A DNA stretch of 64,000 bases. Origin: Kiritimatiellia bacterium. Lineage in GTDB: Bacteria; Verrucomicrobiota; Kiritimatiellia; RFP12; UBA1067. A program made the translations under genes and the position numbers. The notes under the pieces were generated by a model that was given only the letters and a program-made list of their open reading frames with translations, was not told the DNA's origin and ran no database searches. Location: the NCBI GenBank assembly GCA_017520845.1, contig JAFXEU010000067.1:1-64000 (forward strand). The letters run 5' to 3'. Positions 48,617 through 57,858 of the stretch are shown in pieces (within the stretch, counting starts at the first letter, position 1; each line of letters begins with the position of its first letter).

Positions 48617-49108
48617 TCATGAAGATGTTTTATTCAACAATGCTACCGCATGAACTTCTATGCCGACACCCGCACCGACGTCGTCCATCCGCTCGTTCGT
48701 TTTACCCTTTACGCTTATACGATTGACGCCGTCCTCTTCACCAGGGAAAAGTATTCCGGCGAGACGCTTTCGGATCGCGGGGATATGAGGCGAAAGTTTC
48801 GGTCTTTCGCATATTACCGTCGCGTCGACGTTCCCGACGCACCAACCGGCATTGCGAACCTCAGCAACGACCGCTTCGAGAAGTTTCGTCGAATCAGCAC
48901 CGCGCCACTTTTCGTCGGTATCGGGAAAATGAGAGCCGATATCGCCGAGAGCCGCCGCGCCGAGAAGCGCGTCAATTATCGCATGGATAAGCACATCTGC
49001 GTCGGAATGTCCCTTTAAGCCCTTTTCGTACGGTATCACCACACCGCCGAGAATGAGCTTTCGCCCTTCCTCGAAACGGTGTGAATCATATCCGAAACCG
49101 ACGCGCAC
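48617..49108 (-). CDS. ispF: 2-C-methyl-D-erythritol 2,4-cyclodiphosphate synthase
   Basis: The 163-residue enzyme closes the cyclodiphosphate ring in the MEP route to isoprenoids. Zinc ligands are in GYDSHRF and [24 protein letters not shown] and the late [15 protein letters not shown] are family signatures. It begins directly after the purL stop. Confidence 0.96.
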   Translation of the reverse strand: MRVGFGYDSHRFEEGRKLILGGVVIPYEKGLKGHSDADVLIHAIIDALLGAAALGDIGSHFPDTDEKWRGADSTKLLEAVVAEVRNAGWCVGNVDATVICERPKLSPHIPAIRKRLAGILFPGEEDGVNRISVKGKTNERMDDVGAGVGIEVHAVALLNKTSS

Positions 49109-52100
49109 TTATTTACCTTCGGTGGCGAAGCGGTAGACGTTCTGGAACATACGCATCCACGGACCGTTCTCTTTGAAGACGTCGGGATTGTAGCTCAGCT
49201 GGCACGCTCTGAAGCCGCGCTCCGGATGAGGCATCATAATCGTGGCGCGACCGTCGGCCGACGTAAACGCCGTCTGACCACCGATAGAGCCGTTCGGATT
49301 GTAGGGGTAGCGCTCCGTCGCGTTGCCGCGTCCATCGACATAATGAGCGGCGCACGTGGCGGGCGTAAAGCCGTCGGTCCAGACGCGACCCTCACCGTGA
49401 GCGACGGCGATCGGGAGACGGGAGCCTTCCATTCCCTTGAAGAAGATGGACGGAGAAGGCTCTATCTCGATCGTCGCATAGCGCGCTTCGAACTGCTCGG
49501 AAACGTTGCGGACGAACTTAGGCCAGGCTTCAGCTCCGGGAATGATATCCTTAAGCTGAGAGAGCATCTGGCAGCCGTTGCAAACGCCGAGCGAGAAAGT
49601 ATCCTTACGGGCGAAGAACTTAGCGAACATCTTTTTAAGGCGATCGTTATAAAGGATCGAGCGCGCCCAGCCGGAGCCGGCGCCGAGAACATCGCCGTAA
49701 GAGAAGCCTCCGCACGCTACGAGGCCCTTGAAGTCGGCAAGGTCGACCTTACCGGAAATCAAGTCGCTCATGTGGACGTCCTGACAGTCGAAGCCTGCGA
49801 GAGAGAATGCGGCAGCCATTTCGATATGGCCGTTAACACCCTGCTCACGAAGAATGCACATCTTAGGCTTCATGGACGATTTAGCCTTAAACGCCTTATC
49901 GTCGGGATTGTAAGTCAACTTAAAGTTAAGCCCGGGATCCGTCTCATCAAGACCGTTATCGTACTCCTCCTTCGCGCAGACGGGATTATCGCGCAACGCC
50001 TGCATACGATAAGTCGTCTCGCTCCAAGCACGGCGAAGATACGTAAGATCGGTCTTGACCGCGAGGCGCGAACCGACGGAAACCTCAAAGTCTCTCGTAT
50101 CGTCGGGCTCGCCGATAACGACGGCGGGAACGCGCGCGGACTTAAAGATCGCGAGGACATCCTTGAGATTCTCGTCGGCTACCTGAAGAACGGCGCCGGG
50201 CTGCTCCGTAAAGAGCTGACCGAGAACATCACCATCAGGAAGCTCGACTTTAATGCCGCGGCCACCAGTAATCGCCATTTCAGCGAGCGTTACCACGATA
50301 CCGCCGTCGGAGCGATCATGGTAAGCGAGAGCCTTCTTCTCGCGGACGATCTTCTGCATCGCGTTGAAAAAGCGCTTCAGATCGGCGGCGTTGCAATCGG
50401 CGTGAGTGTTGCCGAGCTGCGTGTAAACCTGAGCGAGCGCGGTCGCGCCGAGGGGGCATGCGCCGTTACCGAGATCGACGTAGACGAGTTTAGACGCGCC
50501 AGGCTTCAAGTCGGGAGTGAGCGTTAAGCGAACATCGTTCACGGGCGCGAAGCTCGAAATCACGAGAGAGAGAGGCGCGACCTGCTTTTTATCTTCGCCG
50601 TTCGAATCCTTCCACGTCGTATGCATTGAGCAAGAGTCTTTGCCGACGGGAATCGAAACGCCGAGTTTCGGGCAGAAATTAAGGCCGACCTCCTGAACGG
50701 TATCATAAAGAATCGCGTCTTCGCCGGGATCGCCGCACGGAGCCATCCAGTTGGCCGAAAGACGGATCTGGCCGATGTCGCCGACATCGGCGGCGGCGAG
50801 GTTCGTAATCGCCTCAGTAATCGCCATACGGCCGGAAGCGGGTCCGTCGAGAAGCGCGATGGGAGTGCGCTCGCCGGTAGCCATCGCCTGACCGTTGAAG
50901 GTCTTGTATCCCATCGTCGTAACGGCGCAGTCCGCCGCGGGAAGCTGATACTTACCTACCATCTGATCGCGGGCTACGCGGCCTGTAACCGTGCGGTCGG
51001 TAATCGTAATAAGAAACGTCTTGTCGGCGACCGCGGGAAGATGGAGAACTCGCGTCAACGCGTCGATGGGCTTTACGCCCTCGAAATTCGCGGCCTTGCG
51101 AACCTGCTTAACGCGCTTGACGTTACGCACCATGCGCGGAGGCTTGCCGAGAAGAACCTTAATATCCATGTCGATAGGCTTATCGCCGAAATGCTCATCC
51201 TCGAGAATAAGCTGACCGTCGCCGGTCGCGACGCCGATGAACGCGACGGGGCAGCGCTCGCGCTCGCAGAGAGATTCGAAGAACGCCTTAGCCTCGGGCT
51301 TGAGAGCGAGAACATAACGCTCCTGAGCCTCGCAGCACCAGATCTCCATCGGGTTCATCGACTTCTCTTCGTTATGAATCGAGCGAAGAGAGAACTTACC
51401 GCCCGTAGCTTCGACGAGCTCGGGACAACCGTTCGAAAGACCTCCCGCGCCGATATCATGGATCGAGAGAATCGGGTTAGCCTTGCCGAGCGAAGAACAC
51501 GCATCAATAACGCCCTGGCAGCGACGCTGCATTTCGGCGTTGCCGCGCTGAACGGAGTTAAAGTCGAGAGCTTCGGAGTTCGTACCCGTCATCATCGAGC
51601 TCGCCGCGCCGCCGCCGAGACCGATGCGCATGGCGGGACCGCCGATCTGAACGATGAGAGAGCCGATCTTAACAGGCTTCTTCTGAACCTGGCTGTTGCG
51701 GATCGAGCCCATACCGCCTGCGAGCATAATCGGCTTATGGTAACCGCGCAATTCGCCGGCGATTTCGCCTTCGTACGTGCGGAAGAAACCGCAAAGCTGG
51801 GGACGACCGAACTCATTACCGAACGCCGCGCCGCCGATAGGACCTTCGGTCATGATCTGAAGAGGCGTCGCGAGGCGAGTCGGGAAATCGGCGAAAATAC
51901 GCTCCCAAGGCTGAGGGAAGCCGGGGATGCGGAGGTTGGAAACCATAAAGCCGCAGATGCCCGCGCCAGTGCAGGAGCCGGCGCCCGTAGCCGCCTCGTC
52001 GCGGATTTCGCCGCCGACGCCGGTCGCCGCGCCAGGATAAGGCGAAATCGCCGTCGGATGGTTGTGGGTCTCGACCTTCATAAGCTGATCAAGATCGTCC

Positions 52101-52918
52101 TTCTTAAAGGCGTAGGAATTAGTCTTAGGATTAATCGAGAATACGTCAGTCTTAAAGCCAGCGATGACGGACGAGTTATCCTTATACGCCGAAAGCGTAT
52201 CTTTAGGACGCTTAGCGTGGGTATTCTTAATCATCTCAAAAAGAGACTTCTTCTGACGCTTACCGTCGATGATGAACTCGGCGCCGAAAATCTTGTGGCG
52301 GCAATGCTCGGAGTTTACCTGACCGAACATCACAAGCTCAGTGTCAGTCGGGTTGCGGCCGGCCGCCGCGAAGCTCTTCGCGAGATACTCCATCTCAGGC
52401 TCGGAAATCGCAAGACCGAGCTCGTCGTTCGCCTCGCGAATTGCTTCGATACCCTTAGTGAGAACATCGAAAATCCTGCCGGGCTTAGGCTCGCCCGCCT
52501 CGAAAAGATCGGCGATATCCTCATAAACGCCCTCGGTCATCTTATCGTAAAGAGCGGAGAAACACTGCTCGGGGAGCGGTTTCGAGGTCTTAAAGCGGAT
52601 GCCGCGCTCTACGCGCTCAATCGACTTAAGATCGCAGTTATGAAAAATATCGGTAGCCTTGGTGCTCCAGGGAGAAATGGTACCCTTTCTCGGGGTTACG
52701 AAAAAGTCCGCGTCATCGCACTGACCTTCGGCATTGAGCAGCACACCCGCGCGCTGAAGCTCTTCAACCGAAAAAGACTCGTCTTTCATTTTAAGGGCAT
52801 AAACCCACTTCGCGTCAATCTCGACAGGGCCAAGCGTGGGGTCGAGCTTGGCGATAGCGTCTTTTATCGCATCAAGTCTGAACGGCGAATAAGCATCAGA
52901 ACCGATAAGAAGAATCAT
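49109..52918 (-). CDS. purL: Phosphoribosylformylglycinamidine synthase, large form
   Basis: This 1269-residue enzyme turns FGAR to FGAM in purine synthesis, with ammonia made by its own glutaminase domain. The N-terminal and two synthetase halves are seen (VETHNHPTAISPYPGAATG split by further blocks, GGGAASSM, LSIHDIGAGGLSNG). The C-terminal glutaminase runs from about 1005 with its Cys in GVCNGCQML and His/Glu in MPHPERGF. ATG 52916-52918 is chosen: GGAGAG lies 7 bases upstream, whereas a TTG six codons earlier would cover it. A TGGTATAAT promoter lies 50 bases upstream. Confidence 0.95.
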   Translation of the reverse strand: MILLIGSDAYSPFRLDAIKDAIAKLDPTLGPVEIDAKWVYALKMKDESFSVEELQRAGVLLNAEGQCDDADFFVTPRKGTISPWSTKATDIFHNCDLKSIERVERGIRFKTSKPLPEQCFSALYDKMTEGVYEDIADLFEAGEPKPGRIFDVLTKGIEAIREANDELGLAISEPEMEYLAKSFAAAGRNPTDTELVMFGQVNSEHCRHKIFGAEFIIDGKRQKKSLFEMIKNTHAKRPKDTLSAYKDNSSVIAGFKTDVFSINPKTNSYAFKKDDLDQLMKVETHNHPTAISPYPGAATGVGGEIRDEAATGAGSCTGAGICGFMVSNLRIPGFPQPWERIFADFPTRLATPLQIMTEGPIGGAAFGNEFGRPQLCGFFRTYEGEIAGELRGYHKPIMLAGGMGSIRNSQVQKKPVKIGSLIVQIGGPAMRIGLGGGAASSMMTGTNSEALDFNSVQRGNAEMQRRCQGVIDACSSLGKANPILSIHDIGAGGLSNGCPELVEATGGKFSLRSIHNEEKSMNPMEIWCCEAQERYVLALKPEAKAFFESLCERERCPVAFIGVATGDGQLILEDEHFGDKPIDMDIKVLLGKPPRMVRNVKRVKQVRKAANFEGVKPIDALTRVLHLPAVADKTFLITITDRTVTGRVARDQMVGKYQLPAADCAVTTMGYKTFNGQAMATGERTPIALLDGPASGRMAITEAITNLAAADVGDIGQIRLSANWMAPCGDPGEDAILYDTVQEVGLNFCPKLGVSIPVGKDSCSMHTTWKDSNGEDKKQVAPLSLVISSFAPVNDVRLTLTPDLKPGASKLVYVDLGNGACPLGATALAQVYTQLGNTHADCNAADLKRFFNAMQKIVREKKALAYHDRSDGGIVVTLAEMAITGGRGIKVELPDGDVLGQLFTEQPGAVLQVADENLKDVLAIFKSARVPAVVIGEPDDTRDFEVSVGSRLAVKTDLTYLRRAWSETTYRMQALRDNPVCAKEEYDNGLDETDPGLNFKLTYNPDDKAFKAKSSMKPKMCILREQGVNGHIEMAAAFSLAGFDCQDVHMSDLISGKVDLADFKGLVACGGFSYGDVLGAGSGWARSILYNDRLKKMFAKFFARKDTFSLGVCNGCQMLSQLKDIIPGAEAWPKFVRNVSEQFEARYATIEIEPSPSIFFKGMEGSRLPIAVAHGEGRVWTDGFTPATCAAHYVDGRGNATERYPYNPNGSIGGQTAFTSADGRATIMMPHPERGFRACQLSYNPDVFKENGPWMRMFQNVYRFATEGK

Positions 52919-52966
52919 TTTTTTCTCTCCAAACAAAGTAAATTATTTTAAGGGAATATTAGTCAT

Positions 52967-52975
52967 ATTATACCA
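52967..52975 (-). promoter_or_regulatory. Extended -10 TGGTATAAT of purL
   Basis: Perfect extended -10 about 50 bases before the purL start on the minus strand. Confidence 0.62.
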
Positions 52976-53004
52976 TATTCAACCCAAGGCTGACGAAATA
53001 AACT

Positions 53005-54081
53005 TTATCGCTTCGCAACCGTTTTCTCCACCAGATCGGCAACCCGTTTAGCGGCGTCGGGGATTGACATCATACCCATCTTATCCGCCATCGCCTCAAG
53101 TTTCTCGCCCGCGTCGTATTTCGACAATATGTAATGGCAAAGATTATGAGCCGTGAGCTTGTCCTGAATGGCTTCGTCCGCGGCCCCCTTTTTAACGAAA
53201 GCTTCGGCGTTGAAGTGCTGATGATTCCGGAGCGCTGACGGCAACGGTATGAAAAGCGCGGGCTTTTTACATTCGGCAAGTTCAAAACACGTCGACGCGC
53301 CGGCCCGGGCAATGACGAAATCGGCGGAGGCGAACGCATCGGCCATACGATCCTCGAACGCTTTAACGCGCGAGGGGATAGACTTAAGCAGATACGCCGC
53401 AATCACGCGCCCCTCGTCCATGCCGCCTGTCTGGTGGATGACGTACAGCGGACGGGACGATTTTCCCCTCGCTTGGAGAGTCTTATGCAAAAGAATAACC
53501 GCATCCGTCACAAGATCGTTTACGGCGTGGGCGCCCTGGCTTCCGCCCGTGATAAAAACAACGAACGACCCGGCGGGAATAAAATCGAACCGCTTGCCCT
53601 GCGAAATGCCGGCGCGGACGGGAAGCCCCGTATGAACGGTTTTTACGGAAGGAAGATACTTGCTTGTATCTTCGAAACTTATCGCCACAACCTTGGCGTA
53701 GCGGGAAAGAAATTCAACGGCCTTGCCGGGAACGGTATTCGCTTCATGAAGAACGACAGGAACGCCCGCAGACTTGGCCGCAAGCACCGGAGCGAGCGAC
53801 GAATAGCTGCCCATCGCAAGCAGCACATCCGGCTTCACGCGCCGCATTTCTCTCCGGCAGCGGAAAATCGCTCTCAGATTGGCAAAGGCGTTCCCCAGCG
53901 ACATCTGCCTGGCGCCGGTCGAAAAAAGCTGCCCCTTCCAGTTTCGCATGACGCTTGATTCAACATCGCGGCCGGAATCCCAAATCGTCACTTCATGGCC
54001 ACGTTTCAAAAGTTCTTCCGCAACCGCAAGACCCGGGAACGCGTGTCCGCCGGTACCGCCGCAAGCTACAACAATCTTCAT
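53005..54081 (-). CDS. murG: UDP-N-acetylglucosamine transferase of lipid II synthesis
   Basis: The 358-residue membrane-associated GT28 enzyme adds GlcNAc to lipid I. The N-terminal glycine loop is ACGGTGGHAFPGLAVAEEL; other marks are LLAMGSYSSLAP, VLHEANTVPGKA, TGGSQGAHAVND and RAGASTCFEL. Length is normal. It lies far from the usual mur/fts cluster, next to the aerotolerance-like helical protein gene. Confidence 0.94.
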   Translation of the reverse strand: MKIVVACGGTGGHAFPGLAVAEELLKRGHEVTIWDSGRDVESSVMRNWKGQLFSTGARQMSLGNAFANLRAIFRCRREMRRVKPDVLLAMGSYSSLAPVLAAKSAGVPVVLHEANTVPGKAVEFLSRYAKVVAISFEDTSKYLPSVKTVHTGLPVRAGISQGKRFDFIPAGSFVVFITGGSQGAHAVNDLVTDAVILLHKTLQARGKSSRPLYVIHQTGGMDEGRVIAAYLLKSIPSRVKAFEDRMADAFASADFVIARAGASTCFELAECKKPALFIPLPSALRNHQHFNAEAFVKKGAADEAIQDKLTAHNLCHYILSKYDAGEKLEAMADKMGMMSIPDAAKRVADLVEKTVAKR

Positions 54082-54085
54082 CGCC

Positions 54086-55555
54086 TTACCAATCCCTTTC
54101 GTTAGAAGGAAGCCTCATGCTGCGCATACGCGCCTTTTTGTCGGCCTCATGTTCATCACTTCTCTCCTGAGCCCTCTTCAGTAGAGCCTCGATTTCTTTC
54201 ATCTCAGATTCCTTTTCCCGTGCTTCGCCCTTACGCTCATCGCCTTTATTCTCCCGAGCGTCTTCATTATCCCGATCGTTCTTTTCGGATTCCTTGTTTT
54301 CAGACCGGTTATCTTCCTTTCCGTCGGATTTATCTTCGCCGGAATTATCCTTATCGTCCTTATTCTGGTCGTTTTGCCTGTTCTGATCCGACTTCCCGTC
54401 GTTGTTTTGTTTATCCTGCCGTTTATTGTTATCGTTCGAATTATCTTGATTGTTGTCTTTCGGCAGAAGCCTGGATATCTCGACCGCCGACTCCAAGGCT
54501 TCGCGCCGCTTGTCCGAACTCGGATTTTTTACGCATTCCTCCTGAGCCCGTTCCAGTTTCTCGGCAAGATCGCTTATTCTGGCCTGAACTTCGGCGGTAA
54601 AAGGCGGCTTGTTCGTATCGGCCTGAGCCATCATCTCCTGCTGTTTGGCCCATTCGGGGAATTTCGAGCGAAATGCCTTCGTATAATCAAGCGACTCATT
54701 CAACCAAGGTCTTCCGCATTCCGCAGCGACATTGTCGCAGGCGTTGGACAAACTTTGGACAACCTCGTTCATCGCCTCCGGCGGAGGGACCACGTTCTTG
54801 TAAAACTCCGTAAATCCCCCTTCGGCTGCAGCAAGATCGCGCTCTGCATCGGCATCGAGATCGGAAAGTTTACGCGCCGCGTCAACCGTCCTCTTGTGCA
54901 GCTCGTCGACGTACCGAAGAATCTCCGCCTGTTCGTTCTGGTTCGTTACGGATTTTAAAATAGACTCTTTCAGCAAAATCCACTTATCAGCGAGTTTTTC
55001 GCCGCGGGAACCGAAAGCGTCCGCCGTCGACACCGCCTTGTCGGCGTCGTTCGTTGCCGCGACAATCAAATCCTCGAGCCCGGATATCAGATTCCTGGAC
55101 TCTGAGACGGCTTCTTTCAAAAGCTGAACGGGCGAAACATTCTGCGCAGAAGCGAGAAGTTCGTCCATCCGCTTACGCTCGCGCAATTCCGGAATATCGG
55201 CAATCGCCAGAGAAAAATTGTCGTTAAGCCTCTTGTCGTCAGGGGCGGCGCGAAGCGCGATCTGGGCGGCGCGGGCGGCTTTCTCAAGACGCTCCAGCAC
55301 ATTTGTGGATCCTTCCGCACGCGCCGCGTCGTACTCAAGTTTCGCGACGACCTCGGCGGCCCGTGCTCCGTGCGTCCGCGAATTCATAAGCTGGCGCATA
55401 ACGGAAAGCGCATTCGTTACATCGCCTGAATTGTAACTGTCTACACCTTCATTCCATATTTCGGAATCCGTCTTCGGCCCGTCGGTTTGACCGCCTCCGC
55501 CAAAAAGAGGAAGAATAGCCGTTGAAAAAACGAGTAATAGACCAGTCTTCCTCAT
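54086..55555 (-). CDS. Secreted helical repeat protein, Bat-operon-like tail
   Basis: The 489-residue protein has a signal peptide (about 1-20), TPR-like helices near 35-75 (YNSGDVTNALSVMRQLM), long coiled-coil regions (100-345) and a low-complexity Asn/Asp/Lys stretch (365-445). The end (IEALLKRAQERSDEHEADKK then RSMRLPSNERDW) looks like the close of BatC/BatB-type aerotolerance proteins in PVC bacteria, which often finish with basic residues and Asp-Trp. No BatA, MoxR or vWA gene is adjacent, so the link is tentative. It may bind or brace envelope components. Confidence 0.6.
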   Translation of the reverse strand: MRKTGLLLVFSTAILPLFGGGGQTDGPKTDSEIWNEGVDSYNSGDVTNALSVMRQLMNSRTHGARAAEVVAKLEYDAARAEGSTNVLERLEKAARAAQIALRAAPDDKRLNDNFSLAIADIPELRERKRMDELLASAQNVSPVQLLKEAVSESRNLISGLEDLIVAATNDADKAVSTADAFGSRGEKLADKWILLKESILKSVTNQNEQAEILRYVDELHKRTVDAARKLSDLDADAERDLAAAEGGFTEFYKNVVPPPEAMNEVVQSLSNACDNVAAECGRPWLNESLDYTKAFRSKFPEWAKQQEMMAQADTNKPPFTAEVQARISDLAEKLERAQEECVKNPSSDKRREALESAVEISRLLPKDNNQDNSNDNNKRQDKQNNDGKSDQNRQNDQNKDDKDNSGEDKSDGKEDNRSENKESEKNDRDNEDARENKGDERKGEAREKESEMKEIEALLKRAQERSDEHEADKKARMRSMRLPSNERDW

Positions 55556-55581
55556 CGCGGGTTAACGGCAAATCCATCCAC

Positions 55582-56451
55582 TTAAGCGCCGGGATTCTGG
55601 GACTCGTAATTAGACTTGGCCTTCAGGAATATAAGAGCGCCCAAAGGAACGGTTAAAATATAAATCGCGCCGATTACTCCAAGCGTCAGCCAGAGATTGA
55701 AGAAAAGGCAGCCGACGATAAAAAGCCCCAACGCGACAACAGGCATCTGGGAACTCTTTTTCACACGGATCGCCTTGAGCGAAACAGTCGGAATTCTCGA
55801 GGCCATGAGCACGCCGACGAAAAGAAGCATCGCCATTCCAAAATAGGGATGGGACATGAATTCGTAAACTTTAGGGTAAATCGCTCTGGCTCCGATAGTT
55901 TTCTCGAACGAATCAAGCAGAATGTACGGCGTAAGAACCATCCAGCAACCGCCGGGCGCCGGTACGCCCGTAAAGAAGTGTTTCCAGTACGGGAGCTGCT
56001 CCTGCTCGAGCATCGTGTTGAATCGGGCGAGACGGAAGCAATCGCACATCGCGTAAAAAAGAGAACAGGCCAAAACCGCGCGAATCAAAACGGGATTCAT
56101 TTTTACACCGTCTATCTCATGGGTCGGACCGCCTGTAAGCCAAAAATACATGAACATCGCGGGCGCGACGCCGAAATTCACGAAATCGGCGAGAGAATCG
56201 AGTTCGGCGCCGAGCTTTGAACTCGCGTTCAAAAGGCGCGCGACCCTACCGTCCATGCCGTCGCAGACGCAGGCTATAAGCAGCGCCACCAATGCTTCGC
56301 CAAAACGCCCCTCGCTCGAAAGGGAGATCGACGTTATGCCCGCGCATGCGGCGATTGATGTTATAAGATTGGGAATGAGAGCCTTTAGGGGAATGCTTTT
56401 TTTAACGTCATCCCTCTTGTCTTTGCGGCCTCTGAATCTGAACCTGCCCAC
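55582..56451 (-). CDS. pssA: CDP-diacylglycerol-serine O-phosphatidyltransferase
   Basis: The 289-residue membrane enzyme makes phosphatidylserine. The CDP-alcohol transferase motif is complete: CDGMDGRVARLLNASSKLG then ELDSLADFVNFG, giving D-G-x-x-A-R...G...D...D. Eight or so membrane helices follow. It sits right after psd, so the two steps from CDP-diacylglycerol to phosphatidylethanolamine are encoded together. Confidence 0.93.
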   Translation of the reverse strand: MGRFRFRGRKDKRDDVKKSIPLKALIPNLITSIAACAGITSISLSSEGRFGEALVALLIACVCDGMDGRVARLLNASSKLGAELDSLADFVNFGVAPAMFMYFWLTGGPTHEIDGVKMNPVLIRAVLACSLFYAMCDCFRLARFNTMLEQEQLPYWKHFFTGVPAPGGCWMVLTPYILLDSFEKTIGARAIYPKVYEFMSHPYFGMAMLLFVGVLMASRIPTVSLKAIRVKKSSQMPVVALGLFIVGCLFFNLWLTLGVIGAIYILTVPLGALIFLKAKSNYESQNPGA

Positions 56452-56464
56452 GAGAAAGCTCCTT

Positions 56465-57193
56465 TCAGCTTAAATGCCCGAGAATCGTTTCGCCCGCGAC
56501 CATAATCTGACCGATGCGCACCTCCGGCTTCACACCCTCGGGAAGATAAACATCGAGACGCGAACCGAACCTGATGAGACCGAACCTTTCGATCCGCTCC
56601 AAATGCTGTCCTTCCTCAACCTGAGGAACGATGCGGCGGGCGACGAGACCCGCAATCTGGGTAACCCCGTACACCTGGCCGTTGTCGGCCTTTACGAGAT
56701 AATTGCAGCGTTCGTTGTCCTTGGAGGCCTTGTCGAGCGAAGCGTTGAAGAACTTGCCGGAAATGTACTCCTTTTTAAGGACCGTTCCCGCCGTCGGCAA
56801 ACGATTGACATGGATATCTAAAACGCTCATGAAAACGCTGACGCGCCAGAACTTTTTACCCTTGTACTCTTCCATCTCGCCGAACGAATCGGGCATCTCG
56901 ACCTCGCTGATGAGGCAGACGCGCCCGTCGGCGGGCGAAAGAATAGCCTTCTCGTCATCGGGCTGATAACGCTCCGGATCGCGGAAGAAAAGGAACACTC
57001 CGTAAGCCAGCAGGAAAAACGGAATCACTCCTAAAAACCACCAAACCTGGAAGAACCTTTCAAACGCGATAAACGCCCAGGCCGTGTAGGCCGCCGCCAG
57101 CACGAGCGCGATAACGCCGAATTTGATTCCCTCAGGATTAATGTGCGGAAAAAGATACGCCTTGTTTGAAAAGTCAGGCTTAGGTTCGTTCAT
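56465..57193 (-). CDS. psd: Phosphatidylserine decarboxylase
   Basis: The 242-residue protein has two N-terminal membrane helices (about 20-60) and the decarboxylase core with LSPADGRV, FMSVLDIHVNRLPTAG and the self-cleavage site RFGSRLDVYLP, where cutting before Ser makes the pyruvoyl group. This is the short archaeal/PVC-type form. The product, phosphatidylethanolamine, is the main membrane lipid in such cells. It lies between infC and pssA. Confidence 0.93.
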   Translation of the reverse strand: MNEPKPDFSNKAYLFPHINPEGIKFGVIALVLAAAYTAWAFIAFERFFQVWWFLGVIPFFLLAYGVFLFFRDPERYQPDDEKAILSPADGRVCLISEVEMPDSFGEMEEYKGKKFWRVSVFMSVLDIHVNRLPTAGTVLKKEYISGKFFNASLDKASKDNERCNYLVKADNGQVYGVTQIAGLVARRIVPQVEEGQHLERIERFGLIRFGSRLDVYLPEGVKPEVRIGQIMVAGETILGHLS

Positions 57194-57208
57194 GAGAAAG
57201 CTCCATTG

Positions 57209-57793
57209 TTAACTTACCGAAATGCGGATTCCGCCCTCGGCCGAATCCTGGCCGCCGGAAGCGGAGGCGCCCTTCGAAGCGTTCTTTCTGGGCGGACCGA
57301 TGAGAGCGCCGAGAACACGCCCGAGAGTCTTGGGAGCCTGCTCGACAAAGCATTCGTCCTTAATCGCCTCTAAAACGCGATTGATTACATCTTCGCCAAG
57401 TTCACGGTGGGCATTTTCGCGACCACGATACTGAAGAGTAAGTTTAACCTTGCACCCGTCCTTCAAAAAGCCGCGGATCTGACGAAGCTTGTATTCGAAG
57501 TCGTTTGTATCGGTACCCGGATGGAATTTGATTTCCTTAACCTTCTGAACCTTCTGGGACTTACGCGCCTTCTTCTCGCGGATGGACTCTTCGTACTTGT
57601 ACTTTCCGTAGTCCATAATCTTACAGACCGGCGGCACGGCGTTGGGCGTAATCTCTACGAGATCGAGACCCTTCTCCTCCGCCATTCTCTGCGCGTCGCG
57701 CGTAGCCATTACGCCGAGCATTTTACCCATAGAATCAAGAACACGAACCTGAGGAACGCGAATCTTGTAGTTTACACGTGTGAACTGTGCGAT
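57209..57793 (-). CDS. infC: Translation initiation factor IF-3, apparent AUC start
   Basis: The frame has no ATG, GTG or TTG before Met22, yet codons upstream encode a typical IF-3 start (FTRVNYKIRVPQVRVLDSMGKMLGVM). The best start is ATC at 57791-57793, three bases after GAGGTGG; this gives 194 residues. Non-standard starts (AUU, AUC) are known for infC and let IF-3 limit its own synthesis. Later marks are GLDLVEITPNAVPPVCKIMDYGKYKYE split in two blocks, LTLQYRGRE and the C-domain. The C-terminal tail is longer than usual. rpmI and rplT, the usual neighbours, are absent. Confidence 0.9.
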   Translation of the reverse strand: MAQFTRVNYKIRVPQVRVLDSMGKMLGVMATRDAQRMAEEKGLDLVEITPNAVPPVCKIMDYGKYKYEESIREKKARKSQKVQKVKEIKFHPGTDTNDFEYKLRQIRGFLKDGCKVKLTLQYRGRENAHRELGEDVINRVLEAIKDECFVEQAPKTLGRVLGALIGPPRKNASKGASASGGQDSAEGGIRISVS

Positions 57794-57827
57794 AACCCAC
57801 CTCTTTTGTTTAGTTTATAATATTGAT

Positions 57828-57836
57828 ATTTTACCA
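57828..57836 (-). promoter_or_regulatory. Extended -10-like TGGTAAAAT before infC
   Basis: TGGTAAAAT on the minus strand, about 35 bases before the AUC start. Confidence 0.5.
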
Positions 57837-57858
57837 TAATCACGCGATTAACGGCAAA

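Noticed and set aside
51041-52951. 636-codon open frame antisense to purL
   Set aside because: High-GC codon structure of purL opens the opposite frame; no ribosome site, low-complexity Arg-rich product and no domain.
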